Assembly (NCBI GenBank): GCA_027028245.1
Contig: JALVJO010000107.1
Coordinates: 1-33,677 of the forward strand
DNA: 33,677 bases
Source of the DNA: Deltaproteobacteria bacterium
Lineage (GTDB): Bacteria > Desulfobacterota > Dissulfuribacteria > Dissulfuribacterales > QOAL01
Direction: 5' to 3'
Shown here: positions 9,078-17,653 of the stretch, piece after piece
How the letters are laid out: every line of letters begins with the position of its first letter
Position numbering within the stretch: the first letter of the stretch is position 1
Program-made: the position numbers and the translations under genes
Notes under the pieces: model-generated
What the model was told of the DNA's origin: nothing
The model's database searches: none
The model's input: the letters and a program-made list of their open reading frames with translations, nothing else

Positions 9078-9147
9078 CCGTTTCTGCTTTTTTAATTATT
9101 TGCCTGCAGTATCTAGCGTGCAGACTGCAGAAAACAAAGGGGAAGAC

Positions 9148-10518
9148 ATGGACAAGGTGCGGAAAAGATACATTTTGGTGTTACTGGCAACGGCTTTCTT
9201 GGCTGCAGGATGCGCACAGGTCCCCAAAAGGGCTCTCAGCAATCCTGAAGCCGCACTTGATACCGGCGGCAAGACCACCATGCTCTTTCATTCTGTTCTT
9301 TACTATCCAGGGGCCATCAGCCTGAACTTTCCCGGATATATCATTGGAATAGAAAAGAGCCCGGTGGAAAAGGTGGTATCCGCAGATGAAATCCTGGTGA
9401 GGGGAATACCAGAAGACGGACTCAGCAGGAAGGATGCATACAGCCAGGTGGTGGACAAGAAGATACTCTATATTTCCCACATAATTCAGGATATCAATGC
9501 CCCTTTCGGAATAGGAAACTGCGCCCTTTACAATGCATATATCCAGCCGGGAGACAATGAAACACGACAGCTCATTGAAGCCTGTAGCGGATACCATTCG
9601 GAAGTCCCTGTGCCCCCTGAAAAGGCCTATGTGAAGAGCTGGGATGCACTGGATGTCCTCAGGGCCTCCCTGGCCCGGCAATTGAGAACCGGCAGATTTA
9701 CCCATGTCGTGGTACTTACCATGGGCTGGAACACCGTACAGGAAGAGGCGGTAAGAAATTTCAACACCATCCTCAAAAACATCAAGCAGGCAGCGGACAG
9801 ACGCCGGGAAGATTTTCGTCCCCTTTTTATCGGGGTCACCTGGCCAAGCCAATGGCAGAGTGATTGGCTGGGGCCGCTGTACAAAGCCTTCAGCTTTCCG
9901 GTAAAGGCCTATGATGCCGACGAGCTTGGACTGATGTGGCTGGGAGTACTGATTCATGACACCCTGCCAAGGGCCATGGATGAAAGCAGGCCTCTTCCCC
10001 TGGTTGTAATCGGACACAGTTTCGGTGCCAGGGCTTCCAGTGTTGCAGCATGTGCCGGGCCTGTCATCTACAGAAAAGAACCAATTCAGACAAGGAAAAT
10101 CGCCAGCCCTTTCATTCTCATAAACCTCCAGGGCGCCTTTTTTATAAAACGCCTTCTGGGACAGGAACACGACAGGGGGCTATTCTTTCACGACATGTGC
10201 TCGAGTGTTTCAAGGGTCTTTCTAACTTCATCCAGATTTGATCTGGCCATGGATGCCATGTTACTTGGACCCTATGCAGGAAACAACAAGAGTTATGATG
10301 AATTCTGCAGCGGGGAAAACCCTCCTGAATTGACTTGTTTGCATGCAGACAAAACCGGAGCGGTCATTGAAGAGGGTCCTTTAAAACATATTGTCTACAT
10401 AAATGCAGACAAGGTGATTTACCAGAATGCCTATCTTTCAGGAGGCGGCGCCCACAGCGACATCTACCGCAGGGAACATGGTGTTCTGATATGGGATATG
10501 ATATCCTCAATGAAATAA
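9148..10518 (+). CDS. Predicted lipoprotein with alpha/beta-hydrolase serine motif
   Basis: I do not recognise a named family. The ATG at 9148 is preceded by AGGGG and starts a 456-aa protein with a clear lipoprotein signal: basic MDKVRKR, a hydrophobic stretch and lipobox LAAG-Cys22. A reading from a TTG at 9100 would spoil the signal. The motif VIGHSFGARASS at about 288-299 is a G-x-S-x-G nucleophile elbow with Ser291, and the preceding region (VVVLTMGWN, then FIGVTWPSQW) looks like the alpha/beta-hydrolase core used in esterase or DUF900-like proteins. The acid and His of the triad cannot be assigned by eye. A membrane-anchored esterase or lipase-like role is inference. It follows mtaD by 70 bp. 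Confidence 0.75.
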   Translation: MDKVRKRYILVLLATAFLAAGCAQVPKRALSNPEAALDTGGKTTMLFHSVLYYPGAISLNFPGYIIGIEKSPVEKVVSADEILVRGIPEDGLSRKDAYSQVVDKKILYISHIIQDINAPFGIGNCALYNAYIQPGDNETRQLIEACSGYHSEVPVPPEKAYVKSWDALDVLRASLARQLRTGRFTHVVVLTMGWNTVQEEAVRNFNTILKNIKQAADRRREDFRPLFIGVTWPSQWQSDWLGPLYKAFSFPVKAYDADELGLMWLGVLIHDTLPRAMDESRPLPLVVIGHSFGARASSVAACAGPVIYRKEPIQTRKIASPFILINLQGAFFIKRLLGQEHDRGLFFHDMCSSVSRVFLTSSRFDLAMDAMLLGPYAGNNKSYDEFCSGENPPELTCLHADKTGAVIEEGPLKHIVYINADKVIYQNAYLSGGGAHSDIYRREHGVLIWDMISSMK

Positions 10519-10555
10519 ATCAGCTGCATCAAATAGACTGTGGAGAACAATCATA

Positions 10556-11173
10556 GTGAAGACAGGAAACATTAGCCGGACAGGCATGGTTTCGAAGTAT
10601 TGCCTGGTGCTGCTCTTTTTATCCCTTGCAGTCGGTTTCATCTCAGTGTGCCTGGTTCGAAAGGCTTCAGCGGCAGAAGTATATGTCAACTGCGGCAGGT
10701 CGTCTCCACCAGACAAATCGCTTGAACCGCTTCTTGCATGGTTTCCCAGGGCCCTTGCCGGCTGGAGGTCTTGTCCGGGGGAGATATTTCTTAAAACGGA
10801 ATCACTCCTGCAGATCCACAAGAAATACAGCCGTATAAGCGACGGTGCAGAACTGGAAATACTTGTGCTGGCTGTCACTGGAGCCAGCAGCAACGGGAAA
10901 GATCAGGCCTTGACAGATCCGGCGTGGGGAAAGATAGCCATGGTAATGGGAGGAGAAACCTTTTACTGCCAGGGCTATAAGGGGATACTTATAACACAGG
11001 ACGGAAAGACCGTGCTGAAATTCATATTGAGGGACAAACATCTTGAAATAGACCTGATGCTTGACAAGGATGACAAGGACGCCGTCAAGAGATACGGCAG
11101 CCTTCTGGATATTAAAAAGGCAGCAAGTCTCTTTTTTGAAACAAACTCCACGGCCGGCAACAGCCATGAGTAA
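10556..11173 (+). CDS. Small exported protein of unknown function
   Basis: No family recognised. The frame opens with GTG at 10556 (GGAG at 10542-10545) and encodes 205 aa; an ATG at 10586 would shorten it by ten residues and still leave the signal intact. An N-terminal hydrophobic segment (about residues 15-35) ends in ASAAEV, a good signal peptidase I site near residue 40, so the mature protein of about 165 aa is likely periplasmic. The mature part has two early cysteines (in VNCGRSS and WRSCPGE) that could form a disulfide, and a charged C-terminal half. It lies 37 bp after the lipoprotein gene, so the two envelope proteins may be cotranscribed. Confidence 0.7.
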   Translation: MKTGNISRTGMVSKYCLVLLFLSLAVGFISVCLVRKASAAEVYVNCGRSSPPDKSLEPLLAWFPRALAGWRSCPGEIFLKTESLLQIHKKYSRISDGAELEILVLAVTGASSNGKDQALTDPAWGKIAMVMGGETFYCQGYKGILITQDGKTVLKFILRDKHLEIDLMLDKDDKDAVKRYGSLLDIKKAASLFFETNSTAGNSHE

Positions 11174-11188
11174 TCGTCCTTTTCTTGC

Positions 11189-11204
11189 AGGGCAGCGCTG
11201 CCCT
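11189..11204. repeat. 16-bp perfect palindrome between genes
   Basis: A perfect GC-rich palindrome, AGGGCAGCGCTGCCCT, lies 15 bp after the stop of the small exported protein and about 42 bp before the HAD gene. It has no T-run after it, so it is not a standard intrinsic terminator. It could be an RNA hairpin protecting the 3' end, or a dimeric protein binding site upstream of the HAD gene. Confidence 0.6.
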
Positions 11205-11246
11205 TAAGTCCCCTCCTTAAACTTCTGTTAAGTGGTTAGAAAAGAT

Positions 11247-11909
11247 ATGCCAGATAAAACAACAGCCCCTTCGCTTCTGCTGGACATGGACGGGGTAGTA
11301 CTTGACAGTATGCGTTTTCACGTGGAGGCCTGGATGAAGGCCCTGCGGGAACATGGCTTCAAGGTAAAAGAGGACATCCTCTATTTATACGAAGGGGCCA
11401 TAGAACCTGAAATTGCAGTGAATCTATTTTCCTCAGAAGGCTGCACCATGAGCCAGGAGAAATTCAAGAGGGTGCTGAAAAGACAAAAGGAGATATTTGT
11501 CTCAGATTTCAAGAGCCGGGTCAAGCCCTTCCCCGAAATCCCTGATTTACTTTCCATGATGAAGGGACAGGGATGTTGCCTGGCCCTGGTGACAAGTTCC
11601 CACGGAGAAATACTTGAGGCAGTTCTTCCCAAGACCCTTTTCTCCCTCTTTGACAAGGTCATTACAGGGGACCAGGTAAAGAGAAGAAAGCCCCATCCTG
11701 ATCCATATCTCAAGGCAATGAGGGCACTTGGCATCAACGGAAGCAAAAATGCCTGTGCTGTGGAGAATGCTCCCTCAGGAATAAAATCAGCCAAAAATGC
11801 AGGCCTGAAAACCATAGCCATAACTACTACACTGCCTGCAGAGAAACTGGCAGGGGCAGACACCATAATTTTCGCTCACAGCCAGCTCCTGGATGTAATT
11901 AAGCAATAA
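11247..11909 (+). CDS. HAD-superfamily phosphatase/phosphomutase (beta-phosphoglucomutase-like)
   Basis: This cytoplasmic hydrolase belongs to HAD subfamily IA. From ATG 11247 it is 220 aa; an upstream GTG at 11232 adds five residues. Motif I is LLLDMDGVVLDS, with nucleophile Asp13 and acid/base Asp15; motif II is VTSSHG; motif III is the Lys in KRRKPHPDPYL; motif IV is the VENAPSGIKSAKNAG stretch, where Glu replaces the more common Asp-Asp pair, as in the phosphoglucomutase group. The cap domain lies between about residues 20 and 85. Substrate cannot be told from sequence; sugar phosphates or phosphoglycolate-type compounds are possible. It is followed after 12 bp by an unknown small gene. 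Confidence 0.85.
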   Translation: MPDKTTAPSLLLDMDGVVLDSMRFHVEAWMKALREHGFKVKEDILYLYEGAIEPEIAVNLFSSEGCTMSQEKFKRVLKRQKEIFVSDFKSRVKPFPEIPDLLSMMKGQGCCLALVTSSHGEILEAVLPKTLFSLFDKVITGDQVKRRKPHPDPYLKAMRALGINGSKNACAVENAPSGIKSAKNAGLKTIAITTTLPAEKLAGADTIIFAHSQLLDVIKQ

Positions 11910-11921
11910 AACGGGATAAAC

Positions 11922-12269
11922 ATGTCTGTACAGCTTTGCCTTCAGCCAGTATATCCTTTGCCAGGCCAGCAAATCAGATTGAAGGAAGGAAGACTGAATC
12001 TCACGGTCCAGGTGACCTTGAGCTGCGGAATGCCCACCTGTGCAGGGGGCAGGTGGAACCCGGAGCGTTTCAAGCTGACTGCCAGGCTGATTTCAGCAGA
12101 TCAAAGGGAAATGACCACGGATCTGCACTTTAGCGGACGGGCAAGTGAATTTTCAGGATCAGTTGAGACAGCAGGTTCCGGCAGCTGTTCACTGCTGGTC
12201 TATGCCCAGGACCCTGAAACCGGCGCTGCAGGAAGACTGAACATCCAATTCAGGATAAAGACAGTTTAG
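11922..12269 (+). CDS. Conserved-looking 115-aa protein, beta-rich, unknown function
   Basis: No family recognised. The 115 residues alternate hydrophobic and polar in a way that suggests a single beta-sandwich: short strands around LNLTVQVTLS, FKLTARLIS, GSCSLLVYAQ and RLNIQFRI. A CGMPTC pair at about residues 35-40 could bind metal or form a disulfide. There is no signal peptide. It begins 12 bp after the HAD gene and is probably cotranscribed. Its TAG stop overlaps the TAA of the opposing glgP by two bases, an extremely compact convergent junction. The intact frame and spacing make it likely real. Confidence 0.6.
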   Translation: MSVQLCLQPVYPLPGQQIRLKEGRLNLTVQVTLSCGMPTCAGGRWNPERFKLTARLISADQREMTTDLHFSGRASEFSGSVETAGSGSCSLLVYAQDPETGAAGRLNIQFRIKTV

Positions 12270-14833
12270 CCCTTGCTGTCCCACCATTTGAGAAGCCCCA
12301 TTTCAAAGGGATGGGCAAGCTCCTTGCGGTACGGGTAACATCTTACGGTAAAACCTATCTGGCCGCTGGAAAGGCAAAGCAGATTGCCCCTGAAGACATG
12401 ACCTTTGTCATTGGTGTCTCCAGTGTACAGGAGGGGCAGGGGATGGCCCTCCACAAGTTCTCCCTTTTCATCCAGATGTCCTATGTAGGCATCAACCCTG
12501 ACTTCATCGGGTGTCAGCTCTCCAAGAAATACCGTGGCAGTGATGGGAATCCTGTCCCCTACCTTTGGAGAGCCGCCGGTGGGAAGCTGGACCTCAACGA
12601 TTTTAACACTGTTCCATACAGAATAGATCCTCTTTTTCCACTGAGAAAGCTCCCTGGCCTCCTTCCAGCCGGTTTCCAGGAACACCTTCCACCTGGCTGC
12701 ATTGGGCAGGTAAAATTTTGAGCTGTATTCCTCTACCATCCTGTTGGTGTTGAAGTAGGGACAGGTGGTCTGAATGGAATTCTTTACCATCTCTATCCAG
12801 CCCGAAGGGATGTCGTGGCCGGAGCGAGTGTAAAACAGCGGCACAACCGTATTTTCCAGGAGCTCGTAAAGAAGTCTGCTCTCCACCTCGTCCTGGTATT
12901 CATAATCATCGTATTCTTCACCGGCACCTATTGCCCAGCCGTTTTTGCCGTTGAAGCCCTCCACCCACCAGCCGTCGAGTATGCTTAAATTTATTCCGCC
13001 GTTGGCTGTGACCTTCATCCCGCTGGTTCCACTGGCCTCCATGGGCCTTCTCGGAGTATTGAGCCATACATCCACTCCCTGGACCAGGTACCGTGCCACC
13101 TCAATATCATAATTTTCTATGAAGACAATATGGTTCCTGAGCTCGGGCCTGTTGGCCATTTGGACTACCTGGTGTATCAGTTCCTTGCCGAACTTGTCCT
13201 TGGGATGCGCCTTGCCGCTGAGTATGATCTGGACAGGTCTTGAGGGGTTGGTCAGTATCTTGATTAGCCTTTCTTCGTCTCTGAAAAGGAGGGTAGCCCG
13301 CTTGTAGGTGGCAAAACGCCTTGCAAAACCGATGGTAAGGGCTTCGGGGTCAAGGACCTCGTCTGCCATCTTTATCTGATATTTAGGTGCCCCCTTGTTT
13401 TCCAATTGTTTCTTGAGCCTTCTGCGGGCAAAGGAAATAAGCCTGTCTCTGAGTCTTTCCCGACTTCTCCACAGCTCGAAATCTGCAATGTGTTCAACCC
13501 TTTTCCAGATTGAATGATTAGTGGGCTCATCTATCCAGCGGGATCCGAGGTATCTTTCATACAGCCTGGACATCTCTCGCGACAGCCAGCCCAGGGTATG
13601 GATGCCGTTGGTCACGTGGGTGATGGGGACCTCGTGCTTTGGGATCTGGGGCCATATCTTCGCCCACATGTTTCTAGAGACCTCACCGTGGAGTTTGCTG
13701 ACCCCGTTGGTCTGTGAAGCCATCTTGATGGCAAGGACTGCCATGCAGAATTCCTCGCTCTGGTTGCCTGGCTGAATGCGGCCCAGGTCCAGGAATCTCT
13801 CTATCCCAATGCCGATTTCGTCGGCCACCCTGCTAAAGTAATGCCGCATCAGATCATTGGGAAACCTGTCTATCCCCGCCGGCACTGGTGTATGGGTGGT
13901 AAAGACACTGGTAGCCCTGACGGCCTCAAGGGCTTCGTCAAAGGTGAGGCCTTCATTTTTTATGAGCTGCAGAAGCCTTTCGATTGCCATAAATGCAGAG
14001 TGACCCTCGTTCATATGGCAGACCGCCGGCACCTCATCCAGCATCCTGAGGAGTCTTATACCTCCCCGGCCAAGCACGATTTCCTGTTCCAGCCTGGTCT
14101 CGATGCTGCCCCCGTACAGGTGAGAGGTAATCTGCCTGTCCTTTCTGCTGTTGAGGGGCACATCCGTATCAAGCATGTAAATCTTTACCCTGCCCACGTG
14201 GATCTCCCAGGCCTGGCAATAAACATTCCTGTTGTCCAGTTCCACCTGGACCATTAGAGGATTGCCGTCATTATCTCGAACAGGAGACAGCGGCATGTTG
14301 TAGAAGTCATTTGTGGGATAGGTTTCGAGCTGCCAGCCGTCTGGATTCAGGTACTGCTGGAAATAGCCGTGTTTGTATAAAAGGCCGATGCCCCTCATGG
14401 GGAGTCCGAGATCACTTGCGGACTTCATGTGATCTCCTGCAAGGATTCCCAGGCCTCCGGAATACAATGGAAGGCTTTCATGCAGGCCGAACTCTGCAGA
14501 AAAATATGCGAAGTACCCCTCTCCGGTGGAGCCGTTTACCTTCTTGAACCATGTCTGGGCATTGAGATAGCGGTTGAGTTCCGTAAGGACTGAGTCCATC
14601 CTTGCAAGAAAAACCTCGTCCCTTTCCAGCTCTTCGAGTCGGGGCTGCTCAATGGCCCCCAGCATGGCAATGGGATTGTGGCCGGTGTTGTCCCAGAGGT
14701 CTGCATCCATGTCCTTGAACAGATAAATGGCTTCAGGTGTCCAGGTCCACCAAAGGTTCTTTGCAATACCTATGAGGGGCCTCAGTTTTTCCGGCAGGTT
14801 TGGGCTTATGGTGATGGTTCTAATTATGGGCAT
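12266..14833 (-). CDS. glgP: Alpha-glucan (glycogen/maltodextrin) phosphorylase
   Basis: GlgP cleaves terminal alpha-1,4 glucose with phosphate to give glucose 1-phosphate. The 855-aa protein belongs to the shorter GT35 class found in Thermus, Thermotoga and many anaerobes: N terminus MPIIRTITISPNLP, catalytic-site stretch YFSAEFGLHESLPLYSGGLGILAGDH, and the PLP motif EASGTSGMK in which Lys607 forms the Schiff base, followed by NGGINLSILDGWWVEG. All expected blocks are present and uninterrupted. The start ATG lies about 10 bp after the clpA stop, so glgP may be read from the clpS-clpA transcript. The C-terminal stop overlaps an opposing gene. Confidence 0.93.
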   Translation of the reverse strand: MPIIRTITISPNLPEKLRPLIGIAKNLWWTWTPEAIYLFKDMDADLWDNTGHNPIAMLGAIEQPRLEELERDEVFLARMDSVLTELNRYLNAQTWFKKVNGSTGEGYFAYFSAEFGLHESLPLYSGGLGILAGDHMKSASDLGLPMRGIGLLYKHGYFQQYLNPDGWQLETYPTNDFYNMPLSPVRDNDGNPLMVQVELDNRNVYCQAWEIHVGRVKIYMLDTDVPLNSRKDRQITSHLYGGSIETRLEQEIVLGRGGIRLLRMLDEVPAVCHMNEGHSAFMAIERLLQLIKNEGLTFDEALEAVRATSVFTTHTPVPAGIDRFPNDLMRHYFSRVADEIGIGIERFLDLGRIQPGNQSEEFCMAVLAIKMASQTNGVSKLHGEVSRNMWAKIWPQIPKHEVPITHVTNGIHTLGWLSREMSRLYERYLGSRWIDEPTNHSIWKRVEHIADFELWRSRERLRDRLISFARRRLKKQLENKGAPKYQIKMADEVLDPEALTIGFARRFATYKRATLLFRDEERLIKILTNPSRPVQIILSGKAHPKDKFGKELIHQVVQMANRPELRNHIVFIENYDIEVARYLVQGVDVWLNTPRRPMEASGTSGMKVTANGGINLSILDGWWVEGFNGKNGWAIGAGEEYDDYEYQDEVESRLLYELLENTVVPLFYTRSGHDIPSGWIEMVKNSIQTTCPYFNTNRMVEEYSSKFYLPNAARWKVFLETGWKEARELSQWKKRIYSVWNSVKIVEVQLPTGGSPKVGDRIPITATVFLGELTPDEVRVDAYIGHLDEKGELVEGHPLPLLYTGDTNDKGHVFRGNLLCLSSGQIGFTVRCYPYRKELAHPFEMGLLKWWDSKG

Positions 14834-14842
14834 GTTTTTATG

Positions 14843-17119
14843 TTATCTCCGGCAGCGGATGGTTAAATCAGAATTATCATCTACCACTATTTCAACCTCC
14901 ATCCCCTTTTTGAGACCGCCAAAAAGAAGGGCGTCGGCAACAGCATCCTTTATCTTCTCCTGAATAAGCCTGCCTAAAGGCCTTGCACCATGCTCAGGAT
15001 CAAAGCCTTTTTCTGCCAGCCATTTCCTGGCAGGATCTGTCAGAATGAGCCTTACCCTTTTATCTGAAAGCTGTGCCCGGACTTCGTCCATGAGCTTGTC
15101 CACCACCATTTCCATGATTTGCGGAGTGAGCCTGTCGAACTGAACCACGGCATCCAGTCTGTTTCTGAATTCAGGGCTGAACAGCTTTTTGACTGCCAGG
15201 GCGCCCTTTTTCTTTTTGTCATCCTTCTGGCCGCTGCCGAAACCTATGGCCCTGGCTTCCATCTCTCTTGCCCCGATATTGGAGGTCATGATCAGGATAA
15301 CGTGCTTGAAATCCGCGGTTCTACCAGTGTTATCGGTCAATTTTGAATAATCCATGATCTGGAGGAGAATATTAAAGATATCCGGGTGGGCCTTTTCTAT
15401 TTCGTCCAGAAGCAGCACGCTGAAAGGGTGCTTTCTTATGGCCTCGGTCAGGAGCCCACCCTGGTCAAACCCCACATAGCCGGGAGGTGCGCCGATGAGC
15501 CGCGCCACGGCATGTTTTTCCATGTATTCGCTCATATCGAACCTGTGGAAATGGACTCCCAGGATCTTGGCAGTCTGGCGGGCAAGCTCGGTTTTGCCCA
15601 CACCAGTGGGGCCTGTGAAAAGGAAGGAGCCAATGGGCTTGTCCGGATGAGTAAGACCTGCACGGGAACGTTTTATGGCCTTTGTCACAGTACGAATCGC
15701 CTCGTCCTGTCCAAAAAGAACGGCCTTTAAAGAAGGTTCAAGTGCTTCCAGTCTGGCTATATCCGATCTTGTAAGATTCCTGGCAGGGATGTTTGCCATC
15801 TTGGAGATGACATTTTCCACGTGCCTTATTGTAATTGTGGCAGGCCCTTCGTTAACCGGCCGGTTCAGCCTTAGAAGGGCTGCAGCCTCGTCGATGACAT
15901 CAATTGCCTTGTCGGGCAGGAAGCGGTCTGAAAGGTATCTTGCAGACAGCTCGGCAGCGGCCTTGATGGCATTGGCGGTGTAACGCACATTGTGATGTTT
16001 CTGGTAGTGGCCTTTCAGCCCATGCAGTATCTGGACAGTTTCCTGTATTGAAGGCTCCCTGAGGTCTATCTTCTGAAATCTCCTGGAAAGGGCACGATCC
16101 TTTTCAAAGTAATTTCTGTATTCCTCGTAGGTGGTTGAACCTATACACCTTATCTCTCCCCCGGTCAGGGCAGGCTTCAAGATGTTTGAAGCATCCAGGG
16201 AACCACCGCTTGTGGCGCCTGCACCGACTATGGTGTGTATTTCATCTATGAACAAGATTGCATCTTTCTTGTTGACCAGTTCTTCAATGACTTCTTTCAG
16301 CCTCTGTTCGAATTCCCCCCTGTATTTTGTGCCTGCCAGGAGGGCGCCAAGATCCAGGGCATATATGGTTATACCTCTAAGGGCTTCGGGAACGCTCTTT
16401 TCCCAGATCTTCCGGGCAAGGCCTTCTGCAAGGGCAGTTTTCCCCACGCCGGGCTCGCCCACATATATAGGATTGTTCTTCTTCCTCCTGCAGAGCACCT
16501 GCATGGTACGCTCCAGTTCATTCTCTCTGCCTATGAGCGGGTCTATCCTTCCGGATGCGGCCTTTTGGGTGAGATTTATGGTGAATTTTTCCAGGGCCGA
16601 AGTGGGCTTTTCAGTCTGCTTGCCTGAATCCCCTTGGCGGGTTTCCTGGTCAGGTACAGGTACCTTGGCAGAAAAGGATGACCCTGCCACCTTAGCAATT
16701 CCATGGGATATATAGTTGAGGATATCCAGCCTGGAAATGCCTTCCTGCCGGAGGAAGTACACGGCATAGGAGTTTTCTTCGGTCATCAGGGCGCTGAGCA
16801 GGTCCCCGATGTCTGCCTCCTGTTTTCCCGCTGATTGAACATGCATTATGGTCTTCTGGAGCACCCTCTGCAGAGAAGTTGTTGGCTGCGGGGTCTCCTG
16901 ACCGCCGCTGGATAGTTTCTCAAGGTGGGTGTTAAAAAAATTTTCAATCCTTTTTTTCAAACGCTCAGGATCACCGCCGCAGGCAGTAATGACCTCCTCG
17001 CCGTGTTCATGGTGAATAATGGCAAAAAGGAGGTGTTCCAGGGAGAGATATTCATGATTTCTCAAATGGGCTTCCCTGGCAGCTGCCCCCAGCATTAATT
17101 CTACGTCTTTACTTATCAT
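14843..17119 (-). CDS. clpA: ClpA, ATPase subunit of the ClpAP protease
   Basis: ClpA unfolds substrates and threads them into ClpP. I start it at the ATG at 17119, giving 758 aa beginning MISKDVELMLGAAAREA, identical in length to the E. coli protein; an upstream TTG frame would overlap clpS. The N domain covers about 1-145. The first AAA module has GEPGVGKT at 221-228 and AILFIDE Walker B near 287-293; the second has GPTGVGKT at 503-510 and LLLDEIEKAHPD near 569-580. The ClpP-docking IGF loop lies at 625-627 in RAIGFGSGQ. clpS ends 7 bp upstream, so the adaptor and ATPase are one operon. clpP is not in the window. Confidence 0.96.
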   Translation of the reverse strand: MISKDVELMLGAAAREAHLRNHEYLSLEHLLFAIIHHEHGEEVITACGGDPERLKKRIENFFNTHLEKLSSGGQETPQPTTSLQRVLQKTIMHVQSAGKQEADIGDLLSALMTEENSYAVYFLRQEGISRLDILNYISHGIAKVAGSSFSAKVPVPDQETRQGDSGKQTEKPTSALEKFTINLTQKAASGRIDPLIGRENELERTMQVLCRRKKNNPIYVGEPGVGKTALAEGLARKIWEKSVPEALRGITIYALDLGALLAGTKYRGEFEQRLKEVIEELVNKKDAILFIDEIHTIVGAGATSGGSLDASNILKPALTGGEIRCIGSTTYEEYRNYFEKDRALSRRFQKIDLREPSIQETVQILHGLKGHYQKHHNVRYTANAIKAAAELSARYLSDRFLPDKAIDVIDEAAALLRLNRPVNEGPATITIRHVENVISKMANIPARNLTRSDIARLEALEPSLKAVLFGQDEAIRTVTKAIKRSRAGLTHPDKPIGSFLFTGPTGVGKTELARQTAKILGVHFHRFDMSEYMEKHAVARLIGAPPGYVGFDQGGLLTEAIRKHPFSVLLLDEIEKAHPDIFNILLQIMDYSKLTDNTGRTADFKHVILIMTSNIGAREMEARAIGFGSGQKDDKKKKGALAVKKLFSPEFRNRLDAVVQFDRLTPQIMEMVVDKLMDEVRAQLSDKRVRLILTDPARKWLAEKGFDPEHGARPLGRLIQEKIKDAVADALLFGGLKKGMEVEIVVDDNSDLTIRCRR

Positions 17120-17126
17120 AACCTGA

Positions 17127-17441
17127 TCAAACCTTTTCTGCGGTTGCAAGCAGGGGAAACCCTGCAGCCCTGGCCCGCGAGTGTACTGTGTCTACTTTTG
17201 TTTCAGCAATCTCTGCAGGATAGGTACCGCATTCACCTATTCCCTGCTTGTGAACGCGCAACATTATATTGGTGGCCTCGGAAGGGCTTTTATGAAATAC
17301 TTCCTCCAGGATCTTTACCACAAAATCCATTGTGGTGAAATCATCATTGTGCAGCAGCACCTTGTATCTGGGGGGCTCCCGAAGTTCATCTTCTATCTTT
17401 TCCCTGGTCTTCAGATCTTGTTCAAAATCAGAAAGTGTCAT
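17127..17441 (-). CDS. clpS: ClpS adaptor protein
   Basis: ClpS delivers N-degron proteins to ClpAP and binds the ClpA N domain. The 104-aa protein has the family core LHNDDFTTMDFVV (about residues 30-42), in which Asn and Asp contact the substrate N terminus, and the later HKQGIGECGTYPAEIAETK block. The first 25 residues are the flexible arm. A strong GGAGG precedes the ATG by about 10 bases. The upstream 210 bp to tlyA is strikingly A+T-rich and probably holds the promoter, but I could not fix one sequence with confidence. Confidence 0.95.
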   Translation of the reverse strand: MTLSDFEQDLKTREKIEDELREPPRYKVLLHNDDFTTMDFVVKILEEVFHKSPSEATNIMLRVHKQGIGECGTYPAEIAETKVDTVHSRARAAGFPLLATAEKV

Positions 17442-17653
17442 GGTTAAACGCCTCCTGCATTGATTGTTCCGATGGGTACCTGAATGGACCGCTGGGAATG
17501 TATTGTTTTTGAAAAATGATCTTTATCTTCAAAATCTTATAAATTTCTACCTTTCATTCCTTTTAATAATTCACATTGTATTTTTTATATTTTTGACATG
17601 AAGGCTAACATCTTAATTTAATTGAAATATAACACATTTAATTCCTTTGGGCA
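17442..17653. other. A+T-rich intergenic stretch upstream of clpS
   Basis: No gene is seen here. The stretch from about 17500 to 17650 is much richer in A and T than its neighbours, with long T- and A-rich runs. It is the only non-coding sequence upstream of clpS-clpA, so a minus-strand promoter is expected. A minus-strand TACAAT lies near 17575 but no matching -35 box was found at standard spacing. Confidence 0.4.

Noticed and set aside
9104-9130. 7-bp inverted repeat CTGCAGT/ACTGCAG upstream of the lipoprotein gene
   Set aside because: Short stem with a 13-base loop built on a common PstI-like hexamer; no T-run and no promoter boxes nearby, so it is likely chance.
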